Of a DNA stretch of 64,000 bases, positions 35,164-48,200 are shown piece by piece. Position numbers and translations under genes: made by a program. How positions within the stretch are numbered: the stretch's first letter is position 1; every line of letters starts with the position of its first letter. The notes below the pieces were generated by a model. It saw nothing but the letters and a program-made list of their open reading frames with translations. It did no database searches and was not told where the DNA came from. This DNA is from Euryodendron excelsum (Eukaryota > Streptophyta > Magnoliopsida > Ericales > Pentaphylacaceae), in assembly GCA_033060915.1 (NCBI GenBank), contig CM065394.1, positions 18,506,501 to 18,570,500 on the forward strand, written 5' to 3'.

Positions 35164-38100
35164 CAGAGCCTCGATCAACGTGAAAGGGGTCTGCAAACTT
35201 AACCTAAGAATCCTATATTTCGATATACAGAGCTCGAGCACCTCTAAAACCCTAGCCTCCTTAGGTTTTCTAAACCCTAGCCACTATACACAAATCCTAG
35301 CCTCCTATACACTCATACACTCCCTTATACACTCATACCCTAACCTTCAACCATCCTTGGAAGACTTGAAGAGCTGCCATCTAAAGCTTGAAGACAATCC
35401 TTGAAGGTTGAAGAAGAAGTTCAAGACCGAAGACCGAAAATCGAAGACTGCACGGCGCGCAAAATAAACAAGAAACAAGGTAGGCTTTCTCTTTAATTTT
35501 CTGCACTTCCCCCCTCTCTCTTCTCTCTCCAACCCACTTGGGTTTTCTCTATTTTAATCCCCCATCTCTTTCCCCCCCTTTCTTTGCATGCTTGAAACAA
35601 GGGGATTCCCGGTCCATGTGTAGGATTGGACTATGGGAGAGTCACCGTGTCGGGGGCTTTCTTCTAGTCTAACCAAAGACCACGTGGGTCCGGCCCCCTT
35701 GATTATGTGGTGAAGCCTTAACCTTGTATGTTCACGACCCCAAATTGCATTGTGCATATCATAGTCTTGCATCTTCCAAAACTCGTTTTCAAAGTTGTTT
35801 TTCAAAGTGTTTTCAAACTTGTTTTCAAAATTGCATCAAAATCTCTTTTTCAAAAACTTGTTTTCAAAACCACAATCCTAGGGTGATTCTAGCCTTTCCA
35901 TGGCTAGGGTTGCTTTAGGAAAGTGTTATATTAAAAGTGGCCTTTTGGTCTATATTTTCAAACCTTGTTTTCAAAACCACTTTCTTAAAGTGGTTCTCGC
36001 CTTCTTATGGCTAGAATCGCTTTAGGAAAGTGAGATGTTTTTACACTTTTCAAAAACTCTCTTTAGAAATCTCTTCCTAAAACTCTCTTTTTCAACTCCT
36101 TTCCAAACTCCTTTCCCCAAAATCCACTCTCTAAAAACGTTCCCCAAAAATCTTTCCAAAAACTCTTTTTTCAAAATCTCCCTTCTAGAAATTCCCCCCT
36201 AGGATCTACCTTCCAAAATCTACGTTTCCAAAAACACACTTTTCAAAACTCCTCTTTAAAATCTTTTTCCAAAAACTCTCTTTCCAAATTCACTTTCCAA
36301 AAACTCCTTCCTAGGATTCCCTTCTAGAAAACTTTCGTTTTCAAAAACGCACTTTCCAAAAACAAAAAACTCTTTTCTTAGAGCCCAAGTCAAGCCTTAG
36401 AGCCCACAATTAGGAAACCCTAGTTTTCTTTCCAAAAACATGATTTTCGAACTTTGCCCTAAACCTAGGTTTCCAAAATCTTTTGTTTTCTACATCCAAA
36501 CTATACATGTTTCCAAAACCTATTTTCTACGTCAAAACTATGGTTTTTCAAATCTAGGGTTTCTAGAATCTCCCTTTCCAAACTCTTGCCAAATCCTATT
36601 TTCCCTTTAGGAAACCAAATCAAATCTTCCCGTTTAGGAAATTAGATCCTATCCTCCGTTTTTGGAAACAAAATCAAACCTTTGCTTTTAGAAACCAAAT
36701 CCAATCCCTTCCTAATCCAACTCTTTCCTAATTCAAATCCTTCCTAAACTTCTACTTTCCTAAATCTTAAGTTTCCAAAACTTGAACGTAAAAATCTTTC
36801 CTAAGTTTTAAAATTCAACCTTCCAATCTTTCCTAATTCAACCCTTTCCTAATTCTACCCTTTTCCAAAATCTTTTTCAAGTCCAAGCTTTCGAATCTTT
36901 CCTAAACTCAAACCCTTCCTAATCCCAAGATTTTCTAAAACTCTAAAACTTTGTAAACCTTAAACTTTCTAAATTTCAAATCTTTCCAAATTCAAAACTT
37001 TCTAAATTTGAAACCTTCTTAAGTTAAATCTTTCTAAACCTAAAACTTTCTAAATCCTAAACTTTCAAAATTTCAAATCTTTCTAAAATTCTAAGCTTCC
37101 TAAATTCAAAACTTACTAAATTTAAAACTTTCTTAAGTTGAATCTTCTCTAAACCTAGAACTTTTTAAATTCTAAACTCTCTTAAACTTCAAATCTTTCC
37201 AAATTTAAGACTTTTCTAAATTCAAAACTTTCTAAATTCAAGACTTTCTTAAGTTGAAACTTCCTTTTTTTCAAATATTTTCTAAATTGAAAACTTTCCT
37301 TTTTCAAACCTTTCCCAAAACGAAACTTTTCTTATTTTCAAAACTTCCTTGTTTTCAAAGCTTTCCAAATTCAAAACTTCCCTTTTTCAAAACATTTCTA
37401 AATTCAAAACTTTCCGATTTTCAAAACTTTCCTAATTTGGGAACTTTCCTAATCTAAAAACCTTTCCTTTTTCGAAAACTTTCCTAAACCTAAAACTTTC
37501 CTAATTTCAAAACTTTCCAAAAATGAAACTTTTCTAATTCGAAACTTTCCTAAATCGAACATTTCCTAATTCAAATATTTCCTAAATCCAACCTTTCCTA
37601 ATCCCCTAAACCTTCCAAGTCAAGTCAAGCTTTCCTAAGTCTAGGTTTCCTAAACCTTCATCTTTCTCTTTTTCAAAACAAGTCCAAATCTATCTTTTCA
37701 AATCAAAGTCCAATTTTCTCAATTTCAATTTTCAATCTCCTCTTCCAATTTCAAATCCAATTTTCAATTCAATCTCTTTCTTCCAATACAATCTCTCTCT
37801 TCAAATCAATCTATTTTCAATCGGACTCCGGTCCGAACTACGACTGACCTGATTCCCCCAAAGGGATACGTAGGCAACCTTCATAGGTGCGGTCACAATA
37901 CTTTTCAAACTTTCAATTCCACCCTCATGGGTGTGGTTTCCAAAATCTTTCCAAATTTCAAATTCCAATCAATTTTCAAATTTCAATTTCAAAATTTCTG
38001 TTTTCAAATTCCTATTTCTAAGTTTTCAAAGTTTCCAATTTCAATCCCATCTTTTCAAATCTATTTTCAAATCAAATCAATTTCTTTTCAAATCAATTTC

Positions 38101-38672
38101 TATTTTCCAATTCTTTCATCTTGCACGTGCATATCATGCATCATATTAGTTTCGTTTTAGACATTCTTTTTCAAAGTGAATAGGATTGGCCAATAGTTAA
38201 TTAAGGACTCTCATAGGTGAATCTAGGGTAGATTGACGTGTAGGTACCGAAAGGGCGGGGTAGGGTGATAGCTTAGTGCGTCTTCCCTACACGTAACCAA
38301 CCTCCGAACCTAGATCACTGATTTCAAAGACCAAAAGGAGTCATTTTTCTAAAAAGGGCTAAATGTTTTCCAAAGGTTGCCAAACAACCTGTTTTCTTAA
38401 AAACCCTCTCTTGAGGAGATATTTTCAAAATCGTTTTTCAAAAACCCTAAGTGTAGTCTTCGGATTATGCTTAGTTTTTAGGTGACCTAACTCACCTTAA
38501 TCAAGTTAGGTGGCGACTCCGAATCATTTTCAAAAGCCCTTTATTCAAACCTAATTTTCAATTCAAACCTAGTCGCACTCATTCTTCTAGGAGGGTGAGT
38601 TCTAACGAGAGAGTACAACATTTTTCTCGATTGGGTGAGTATTCCTCGAGTGCGAAAAATCTGGGCGCGACA

Positions 38673-38803
38673 GTGTATAGGCTAGAGAGAGGTTGAATCT
38701 AACTTAGGTGCTTGGAGGGTGAGGTGCATATGGAATTTTGGAGTTTAGAGGCTATTTTTACATAGCTTCGATACTGTTTTTCATTTTGGAATATACAGAG
38801 GGG
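38673..38803 (-). repeat. Inverted LTR D, short middle segment
   Basis: 131 bp between the two solo LTRs; it begins with the GTGTA duplication and ends with AGGGG. It is host sequence of both insertions. Confidence 0.65.
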
Positions 38804-41800
38804 TGTCATGCCAAGATTTTTTGCACTCGAGGAATGCACACACAAGCGAAAAAATTACTGTACTCTCTCGTTAGAACTCATCCTCCTAGAAGAATGAGTG
38901 TGACTAGATTTAAATTGAAAATTGATTTGATTAAGGGCTTTTGGAAAGAAAAATCGGAGTCGCCACCTAACTTGATTATGGTGAGTTAGGTCACTTAAAA
39001 CTAAGCACAATCTGAAAATTACACTTAGAGTTTTTGAAAAAAATTTTGAAAAACTTTCTCAAGAGAGGGATTTTAAGAAAATGGGTTGTTTAGCAACCTT
39101 TGGAAAAACGCAAGCTCTTTTTTTAAAATAACTCCATTTAGTCTTTGAAAATAGTGATCCTAAGTTCGGAGGTTAGTTACGTGTAGGGAAGACGAACAAA
39201 GCCATCACCCTACCGCTCCCTTGTAGTACCTATATGTCTATCCACCCTAAATTCACCCGTTAGAGTCTTTGATTAATAAATGTCCAATATTATCCACTTT
39301 AGAAAAGAATTTTTAGAAAGAAATTGACATGATGCATGATATGCAAATGCAATAGAAAGATTTGATTCAAAAACAGATTTGAAAAGACAGATTTGAAAGA
39401 AAGATTTGATTTTGAAAATTAATTTGAAAAGAAGAATTGAAGTTTGAAATTGGAAAGAAAGTTTTGAAAATTGAAATTGAAGATTTGAAAATAGATTTTT
39501 GGAATTGGAAGTTTGAAAAAGATTGTGGAAATAGAAACTTGAAAAAGTTTGTGACCGCACCCATGAGGGTTGCCTACGCATCCCTTTTGGGAATCAGGTC
39601 AGTCGTAGTTCGGACAAGAGTCCGATAAAAAATTTGATTTGAAAAGAGTTTGTTTTGAAAAAGAGATTTAATTTGAACTTAGAATGGAAGATTTGAAATT
39701 GTAATTTGGAATTGAAAAGATTGGACTTTGATTTGAAAAGATAGAATTTAGGAGAAGAACTTGAACTTGTTTTAGAAAGATTGAGATTTGGGAAACCTAG
39801 ACTTAGGAAAGACAGGATTTAAGAAGTACTTGAGATTAAAAAGGATTTGATTAGGAAGTTTCATTTATAAAACATGGAGAGTTAGAGTTTAAAAAAGATT
39901 GAATTTAGAAAATCCTGAAATTAAGAAAGTTTCAAAATAGAAAAGTTCCATTTTAGGAAAGTATCGAATTAGAAAAGTTTCATTTTTGAAAAGTTGTAAA
40001 TTAGGAAAGCTTCATTTTAAGAAAAGTTTTGAAATTGGAAAGTTTTGAATTTAGAAAGTTTTGACTTAAGAAAATTTCAAATTTAGAAAGTTTTGGATTT
40101 GGAAAGATTTGAAATTTAGAGAAGTTTAGAATTTTAGAAGGATTCGAAGTTTGAGTTTTAGAAATACTTGAATTAGGAAAGGTTTGAATTTAAGAAAAAT
40201 TTGAAAATTTAGAATTTGGAAAGTTGAAATTTGGAAAGGTATGGAATTAGGAAAGGTTGAAATTAGGAAATATTTGGATTTCTATTTCCTGAAACAAAAT
40301 ATTAAATTTTTTTTCTAAAAAATAAATGATTTAATTTTGTTTCCCAAAAATAGAGGGTTAAATCTAGTTTCCTAAATGGGGAGATTAGATTTGGTTTTCT
40401 AAAGGAAAGATTGGACTTGGCATGGAATTAGAAGGTGAAGTTTTAAAAATCCTAAATTTAAAAGTCTATGATTTGATGCAGAAAATAAGTTTTAAAAATT
40501 GATATTTTTGATATAAAAAAAGGAGGTTTTGAAAACCTAGGTTTTAAAGAAAGATTGAAAATCATGTTTTAGGAAAGAAAACTAGGGTTTCCTAGTCATT
40601 GGCTCTAGTGCTTGACTTGGTTTCCAAGGTAAATAGTTTTTGGGAAAGTAAAACTTTTTGGAAAGGAAGATTTTTGGCAGGAGATCCTAGCAAAGAGTTT
40701 TTAGAAAGTAAACTTAAGAAGAGTTTTCAAAAGGATATTTTGGAAGGTAAAACTTTGAGAGAGCTTTTTGGAAAGAGAGGTTTTGAAAAGAAGGCTTTTA
40801 GGAAAGGAATTTTTGAAGAGAGTTTTTAGGAAAGAGACTTAAGGAGCGTTTTCAGAAAGTGAATTTTGAAGAGAGCTTTTTAGAAAGGAGTTTAAAAAAA
40901 AATTTTGGAAAATAGATTTTTGAAGGGAGATTTTAGAAAGCAATTTTTAGAAAACTACTTTGAAAAAGAGATTGGAGAGAGTTTTTAGAAAGCATATTGG
41001 AAAAGAGATTTTAGGAAAAAAAAATTTTGAAACTAAGTTTAAAAAGAGATTTTGGAGAGGATTTGAATGTGGACTTTTGCAAACCTCTAAAATTATCTTA
41101 CTTTTCTAAAACGATTCTAACCATAAGAAGATTAGAACCATTCTAGGATTGTGGTTTTGAAAACAATAAGGATTTAAAAATATAGACCATATTGGTCACT
41201 TTAAATGTAACACTTTCCTAAAGCAATCCTAACCATAGGAAGGCTAGAATCACCTTAGGATTGTGATTTTGAAAATAAGTTTAAAAAAGGAAACTTAATG
41301 CAAGTTTTGAAAAGAGTTTTGATGCAAGTTTTGAAAACAGGTTTAAAAATGAATTTTGGAGAGATGCATGACCATGATATGCACAATGCAAGTTGGGGTC
41401 ATGAATATACAAGATTAAAGGCTTCACAACATAATCAAGGGGGTCGAACCCACGTGGTCTCAGGTTAGACTAAAAGAAAGCCCCTGACACGATGATCTTC
41501 AATAGCCTAATCCTACACATGGACCGAAGAGTCCCTTGTTTCAAGCATGCAAGAAAGGAGGGTAGAAGATAGGGGATTAAAATATAAGAAAATCCAAGTG
41601 GGTTCGGAGGGAAAAGAAATAGGGGAGAATTGCATAAACATAAATAAATAGCCTACCATGTATCTTCTTTATTTTGCTTGGTTATGCTTGCTTTTTTTAC
41701 TTCAGTCTTTGCTTTGCTTTGCGTCGATCTTCGAGAACTTGCTTTGATCTTCAGGAGCTTCAGAGTCGAAGCACTTCAAGTCTTCAATGGAGGCTTTGGA

Positions 41801-43572
41801 GGGTATTAGATGAGTGTATGTGAATGTATATGAGTGTATGGAGGCTAGGGTTTGTATACAGAGGCTACGGTTTAGAAAACCTAAAGCAAACTAGGGTTTG
41901 GGGAGGCTTCGAGCTCTGTATATCGAAGAGGAGGGTTTTTAGGCTGAGTTTGCGGATCCTTTTCACACTGGAAGAGGCTCTGTATTTATAAACAGATGAG
42001 TGTATTGATGCTTGTTGTAGTGGCGCCAGGCTAAAAATTACATTGGGGCCACTAGGAGTGGCGCCAGGCCATTTTTTGGCTTGGCAAACCATTTAGGAAA
42101 TGTTTAAGGTTGGCAAGCAAAGTATCTTCAGAAGATTTGGGTGCCTGTACTAGTGACTACCATGCAATTTTTAGCCTAACTTCACTAGGAGTGACTCCGA
42201 AAGGTCCGGGAATGATTTAAAAGGCCGGGAATGGCTCAGAGGGCCAGAAAGGGATAGGAACCCTTAGAATAGTGTCCTGGGGGAAATAGATTTGAAAAAT
42301 GATGACAGGATGTGTTGGAAAGGTTGACCAGGCCATTAGGGGCAAAACGGTCAATTAGACCAAAAAACTACTGAGATAGACTTGGAATGTCCTAGAAGAA
42401 GATTAGGGACTTGGAAACATCACTTAGAATGTCCCAAGAGGTTACCGGTTTGATACCCAGAGCCAATATGGTTGGAAAAGGCAACCGTCCTATCAGGAGC
42501 AAAATGGTCATTTTGCATCAAGTTTGCTAGAACTGATTCGGAATGATTTGAAAAGGTAATGGAAGGCCGGGGATACTATCAAAAGCAAACTTAGGAGGTT
42601 ACCGGTTTAATACCCAGAGCTAGTATGGTTTCCGGGGCGCTCGGATGCCTAGGGACAAAATGGGTATTTTGACCGGAGGGTCTCGGAATTGGCCCGAAAC
42701 TGACTAGAAGGCACCTAATCATGCCGGATCGTCTTTAGGATGATCTTGGAAGGGTGGACTTACCATTCTGAGGACTTAGGTACTTTCTCAAGAAACATGC
42801 CAAAAAATGGCCCTAAAGGCAGTTTAGTCATTTTTTATCAGAGTGGGCTAGCAGGCACTAGTGTTGACCTGGGTTTTGAGTGTTTCTGCCACTTTGACAG
42901 CGGTCCCGTGACATAGGGGTTTGTTGGCAATTCCCTATATCGGCCTATTTATGAGTGTTTTCGCCACTCTAACGGTTGCGATGTTTACGAGTAATTCCGC
43001 TACTCTGACGATTCGCTATTATTCTAGAGACTGTCTGATCTTGGGAAACTACTAGGTGGACTAATCACCTGAGGAATCAAATTTCTAGAAAGACATGCTG
43101 AATAACGGACATTTCTTCATTGGCTGGCTAGCAGGTGCCAAAGGTGGACCGTTCTACCATATCGGGAACTTGGGGTCTCATCCTGGTCGACGAGTTTGAA
43201 GGGACTTACCATTCCGAAGATTTTTCTCAAAAAACATGCTGGATTGGATGTTCTTATCACCTTGAGGAATCAACTTTCTTGAAAGGCATGCCGGATTTAA
43301 TTGGAATTGGAATTGGACTTGAAATTGGATTTGAGATTAAAACGGAGACTTACCGTCTTCTAAAAGACATGCCCATTGGAATTAGACCGAACAATGCCTC
43401 CAAGGGAATTTTGGTCATTTTACCTCTATTTGGGCCTGACGGGCCCACAAAGTAATGGATTGATTGATTTAAGTTTAGAAAACTGATTTAAATTGGAATA
43501 TATCTGTATTGACTTGAACGCAAGTCTAGACGGACTGGAGACTGCCGAGCGGGCAAAAATGGGGTGCTTACA
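38804..43572 (-). repeat. Solo LTR, minus strand (4769 bp)
   Basis: TGTCATGCCAAG ... GGGGTGCTTACA, flanked by the perfect duplication AGGGG (38799-38803 and 43573-43577). It has the inverted conserved box at ~39545-39630, a purine-rich tract 39.65-41.05 kb, a TATA word at 41983-41992 and a palindrome at 42045-42065. Confidence 0.92.
41983..42065 (-). promoter_or_regulatory. LTR promoter module of the minus solo LTR
   Basis: TTTATAAATA (41983-41992, minus strand) with palindrome GGGGCCACT/AGTGGCGCC around AGG at 42045-42065 (one mismatch). Confidence 0.6.
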
Positions 43573-45236
43573 AGGGGGAGGCCTATATTTACAGGCAAAT
43601 AGGTGAGGGTTGGAGCATATAGCGCCTGGGCAATTTTTGCCTTAGCGCGTGTAGCACACGCATCAGTACTGTTCCACTGGTTGAATGCCACATGGCACAC
43701 TCTGTACTGACTCAACTTGGGGAGCAAGTAAAGTTTTGATCTATCTTATCACAATTTAGGCGCATGTAGCATACACTCCACCATCGAAAATTTTTGTGTT
43801 AACTTTGCCTCAATAATTGTGTAATATGAGAAAGATTCAAGGAAATCAGTCACATCCACGATGTTCTCCTATTGTTTCTCAAGGACCGGGTGTTTTTGAA
43901 GAGCTTGAAATGTGTTCGGAAGAGTGAGATATCATCTCAGAAAGCATGTATGAAAAAACATTTTTGCGGAGCATCTGTGACGCACTCGTTAGATGTTCAA
44001 AAGTAGCTGTTTTTGGGCCATGTGATTGGTGCCTTCGGAAAGTGATCTCTGTGATCGAACTATACTAATAAAAAGCGCTCTAGAAATACTTTCGAAAATT
44101 TCCTAATTTACATATTTCTCAAGTCGCTTGACGGTGTATTATAATCAGGGAATTGAAGGAAAAGATAACCTTGGCGGAGCATCTACGAGATGCTTGAGGG
44201 GTTATTAAAAGTGGCAATTTTTAAGCCATGCAATCGGGGGCTTCGAGAAGCGATCTATTCAATCGAGCCATATCGATGGAAAGATCTATGGACAGGATTT
44301 TGAGAATTCCTTAATTTATACATTGCTTAAGTCATTTGACGATGCATTATAATCCAAGAATCGAAAGAAAAAGACAACCTTGGCAGAGCATCTGTAAGAC
44401 GCTCCAGGGGACTTTCGTTAACTTGGAAGTGTTTAGAATCATGGGACTCACCTTGGTTTGAACATGGGAGTATGATAGGATCTGCCATTTTGGTACTTAG
44501 AGCCAATGTGGTTTCGGGGCATGCTTAGGCCACTAGAGGTGAAATGGTCATTTTGATCGGAATTGATCGAAAAGGGCCAAGATGGATTGGAGAGGCATAT
44601 TGAGCATGCCAGACTGTTCGGGGACGGTCCTGGAAGATGTTTTCATTGTTTGGTGGGATTTGTACTATGCTGGGGTGCCTAGGGGTAAAACTATCATTTT
44701 AACCGAAGTTAGCCGGAATGGGACCGAAATTGATCAGGATGGCGTATTAAGTATACCTAATTGTCTAGGAATATTTTGAAAGGGTGGACTTATCGTCTTG
44801 AGGGATTTTGAACTTTCTCAAAGGCGTGCATGGAAGCCCAAGGGGCAGGTTTGCTCATTTTTCACCGAGTCGGGCTAGCAGGGGCCGATGTTGACCTAGG
44901 TGTTGGTTCCCGAGACTGCCCAGTCTCGGAAAGCTACTTGTGCGATGTTGTTCCCTGAGACCACTCGATCTCAGACAATTATCTATAGGGTGGTGCTAGT
45001 TCCTGAGATTGCTCGATCTCAAAAAACTACTTGTTGGGTAATGTTGGTTTTCGAGATCGCCTGGTCTCGGAGAACTACCGGATGACGGACATTCTACATT
45101 GGCGAGCTAGCAGGGGCCAGAAGTAAACCATTTGGAATTTGATAAGGTGTTGGTCCCTGAGATCACCCAATCTCAGGAAACTACCTGCATGGTGTTGTTC
45201 CCGAGATGACCTAATCTCAGAAAGCTGCCTGGATGG
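43573..45236 (-). repeat. Inverted LTR D, final segment
   Basis: Continuation of LTR D. It holds a palindrome-like AGCGCGTGT-AGC-ACACGCATC at 43644-43664 and a hairpin array at 44.90-45.23 kb: CCGAGACT/AGTCTCGG (44910-44929), CCTGAGAT/ATCTCAGG and others, inverted relatives of the hairpins in the LTR of B. It is cut at 45236 by another LTR. No gene. Confidence 0.65.
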
Positions 45237-48200
45237 TGTTAGAACCCCATTTTGGCCACTCAACGATATCTAGTCTGACCAGAAGCACCTACAAACCCAC
45301 ATAAGCATACTCAAGCCCAAACCGACTTTCCAGGTCTAGTCTAATCAAACAACCGCTTCGCAAGCCTATTAAGCCCAATAGAGGCAAAATGACCAAAATG
45401 CCCCTCGTGCATTAGTCAATCCAATCCAGCTCGGCATATCTTCCATAAAACGATAAGTTCATTCAAATTCAAAGTCAAATCCAATTGTCCCGTCATTCGA
45501 GAACGTTGATCCCTCATTGACGGAAGGACCATTCAATCCAATACGGCATAATCATCGAGAAAGTTTATTCCTTGGATCGGTAAAACCTATTTCGCACTCA
45601 TCTTTGGAAAGTGCCTAAGCCCCCGAGATGGAAGAGCGGTTCATTTTTGGCGCCTACTAGCCCGCCAATGTAGAATGTTTGCTAATCTAGTAAGTTCTTT
45701 AAGAAAGCACAAACCCCTCAAGAACGGAAGAACGTCTAAGTCCAACACGTTCCTTAAGAAAGCATAAATCCCACAACAATGAAAGACCGTCCCAGTCCGG
45801 CACAACCTTCGAGAAAGTTTATCCCTCAAGGCGATAAGACCCTTTCAAACCTATCCACCGAGAAAGTACCAATTCCTCAGACAGAAGTCCAAACCAGATC
45901 CAGGCTGATCAACACTGATGCCGGCTAGTCCGTCCCGGTGAAAAAAGATCATTTTGCCCCCAACGGGCCTAGTGCGTTCTTTAAGAAAGTACTAAGTCCT
46001 CAAAACGGTAAGACCACCTTTCTAGGCCGTCTGTAGATGGTCCGGCATGTCTAGTGCCATCCAGTCAACTCCGGTTCTTTTTCAGAGTTTTCCCGGTCAA
46101 AATGACCATTTTGCCCCTAGGCATCCAAACACCCTAGGAAACCACATGAGCTCTAAGTATCAAATTGGCAACAACCCAGTCAACCCTAGTCAACTCTAGT
46201 CAACTCTGTCAACCCAGTCAACTCTGGTTAACCCAGTTAACCCTAGTTAACCCTCGTAACCCCTGGTCAACTCTAGTCAACCCGGGTCAATCTTGATCAA
46301 CCCTGGAGCTCCTAGGATGAGGTGACCACCATCCGGACACTCTCTTCAGCCACACCAGCTCTAGGAATCAAACCGGCAACCTCCAGGGCACTTTTTACAG
46401 TATTCCCTTCCATTTTTGGCCAGGCCCCACTGTCCAACACTTTCCTTTTCAAACCAGAACCTCCCTACTCCACTTCGAGTGTAACATAACCAATTTTTAG
46501 CCTTGAGCCACTTCTAGAGGCGCACAACAACCCCCCAGGCTATCAAAAGCGGTTACAAATCAACCAACATCAAACAAGCCTAGTATCTAGCTTATTCTTC
46601 AGCCCTCATAAATAAGCTTGTGCCACTCTTAGTGGCGTACAGCCAAGCGTAAGGCATGCACCACTAAGAGTGGCTCACAAGTCCTCTGATTTTGTACTAT
46701 AAATACAGACCTCCCCCTTCACTATTTTAGGTTAAAAAAATCTCTCCAAAGACTCTCTTTCACTGCCAAGACAGCTTTCGGAGCCTTCTCTCTTTCTCTC
46801 TCGAAGTCCCAGCGGTCGAGCCCTAGTCCGAAGCTTCGAAGCCCTAGCTCCCAAGCTCTATTGAAGGCCATCCTCCGCTGCCCAAAAGCTCCCGAAGTCT
46901 TCCCAAGTCCAAGGCCAAAGCCTCCATTAAAGAAAGAAAAAACGAGACAAGGTAAATCCTTCATTTACTTTCCGTACTCCCCCACTTTCTCTTTTTTAAT
47001 CCCTTTTCTCTAAACCCCTCTTTCTTGCATGCTTGGAACAAGAAGACGTTAAGTCCATGTCAAGAGTGGACGAGAGGGGACTATCGATTAGGACTCCCTT
47101 CTTGACTTTCACTTGCCTCACGACAGGGCCTTAGGGCCCTTTTGCAATGTGGTGATACCTAGCCTTGTATGATCCATGCCATTATTATCGTTGTCATAAT
47201 TTTGCATTTTTGTCATCTCTTTATCCCTAAAAACGATTTCAAAGTTATTTTTTAAAAACCACAATTCTAGGTTGATCCCAACCCTTTCATGGTTAGGGTT
47301 TTCCTAGAAAAGTGTGATATTGGAAATGGCTTCTAATAGCCTATATAGTTTTATTTTCAAAAAAACACAATCCTGAAATGATCCTAGTTATTATATGACT
47401 AAGATTGTCTTGGAGAATGTGTGACATTCAAAACAACCCAGAAATGTCTACATTTTTTGTCTCGTGCCTTTATTGTTTTTTAAAGTTACGAGCCTAAAGT
47501 GATTCTTGCCTTTTAATTGTTGGAATGACTTTATGCAAGGTGTGATATTCATTTGGATGTTTAAAATCCAAGTTAGGGTTTCGGGCCCTAAAACATGTTT
47601 TCAAAAGACTCAGTTTTTGAACCATTTACAAAACTCACATTTGTTAAACCTTAGAAGTTCATATCTAGGAAAATCTTGTTTTTGCCAACTTTAAAACCTT
47701 CCATTTTCAAACCACAATCATACCTTTTCCAAAACTCCCAAAATTCTCAATTTCCAAATCGATCAAACCTTTCCTTTTCAAACTTTCCTTCTTAAAATCA
47801 ATCAAATCAAAATATTCCATTTCAAATCCCTCAAATCACTCCTTTTTTCAAACCTTCCAAATTTAAACCCTAAATCTATTCCTCTCATTTTGGAAACAAT
47901 CCAAACTTACCTTTTTCAAGCAAATCAAATCTTTTTTTAAAAAGGAAACAAAACCTTTCCAAATCTTTTCAAATATTTTCAAAAGGAAACAAATCAAATC
48001 TTTTTCAAAAAAAAAAAAAAAAGGAAACAAATCTTTTCCAAAAAGGAAATAAAATCTTCTCAAATAAAATCTTTTTAAATCTAATCTTTTCAAATCAAAT
48101 CAAATCAAATCTTTTCAAACCATATCTCAATCTTTCAAATCAAGAAAACATTTTCGAATCCAAACTTCCTAAAAAGGAAACATTTCAAAAATCAAATCTT

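Larger units (their letters stand above)
33016..38672 (+). repeat. Solo LTR, plus strand (5657 bp)
   Basis: TGTAAGCACCCC ... GGGCGCGACA flanked by the perfect duplication GTGTA (33011-33015 and 38673-38677), with no internal region. This is the expected product of recombination between two LTRs. Contents: hairpin array 33256-34058, TATA/palindrome module 35041-35163, pyrimidine tract ~36.06-37.65 kb, conserved box ~37815-37890, PBS-like word at 38511. Confidence 0.93.
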
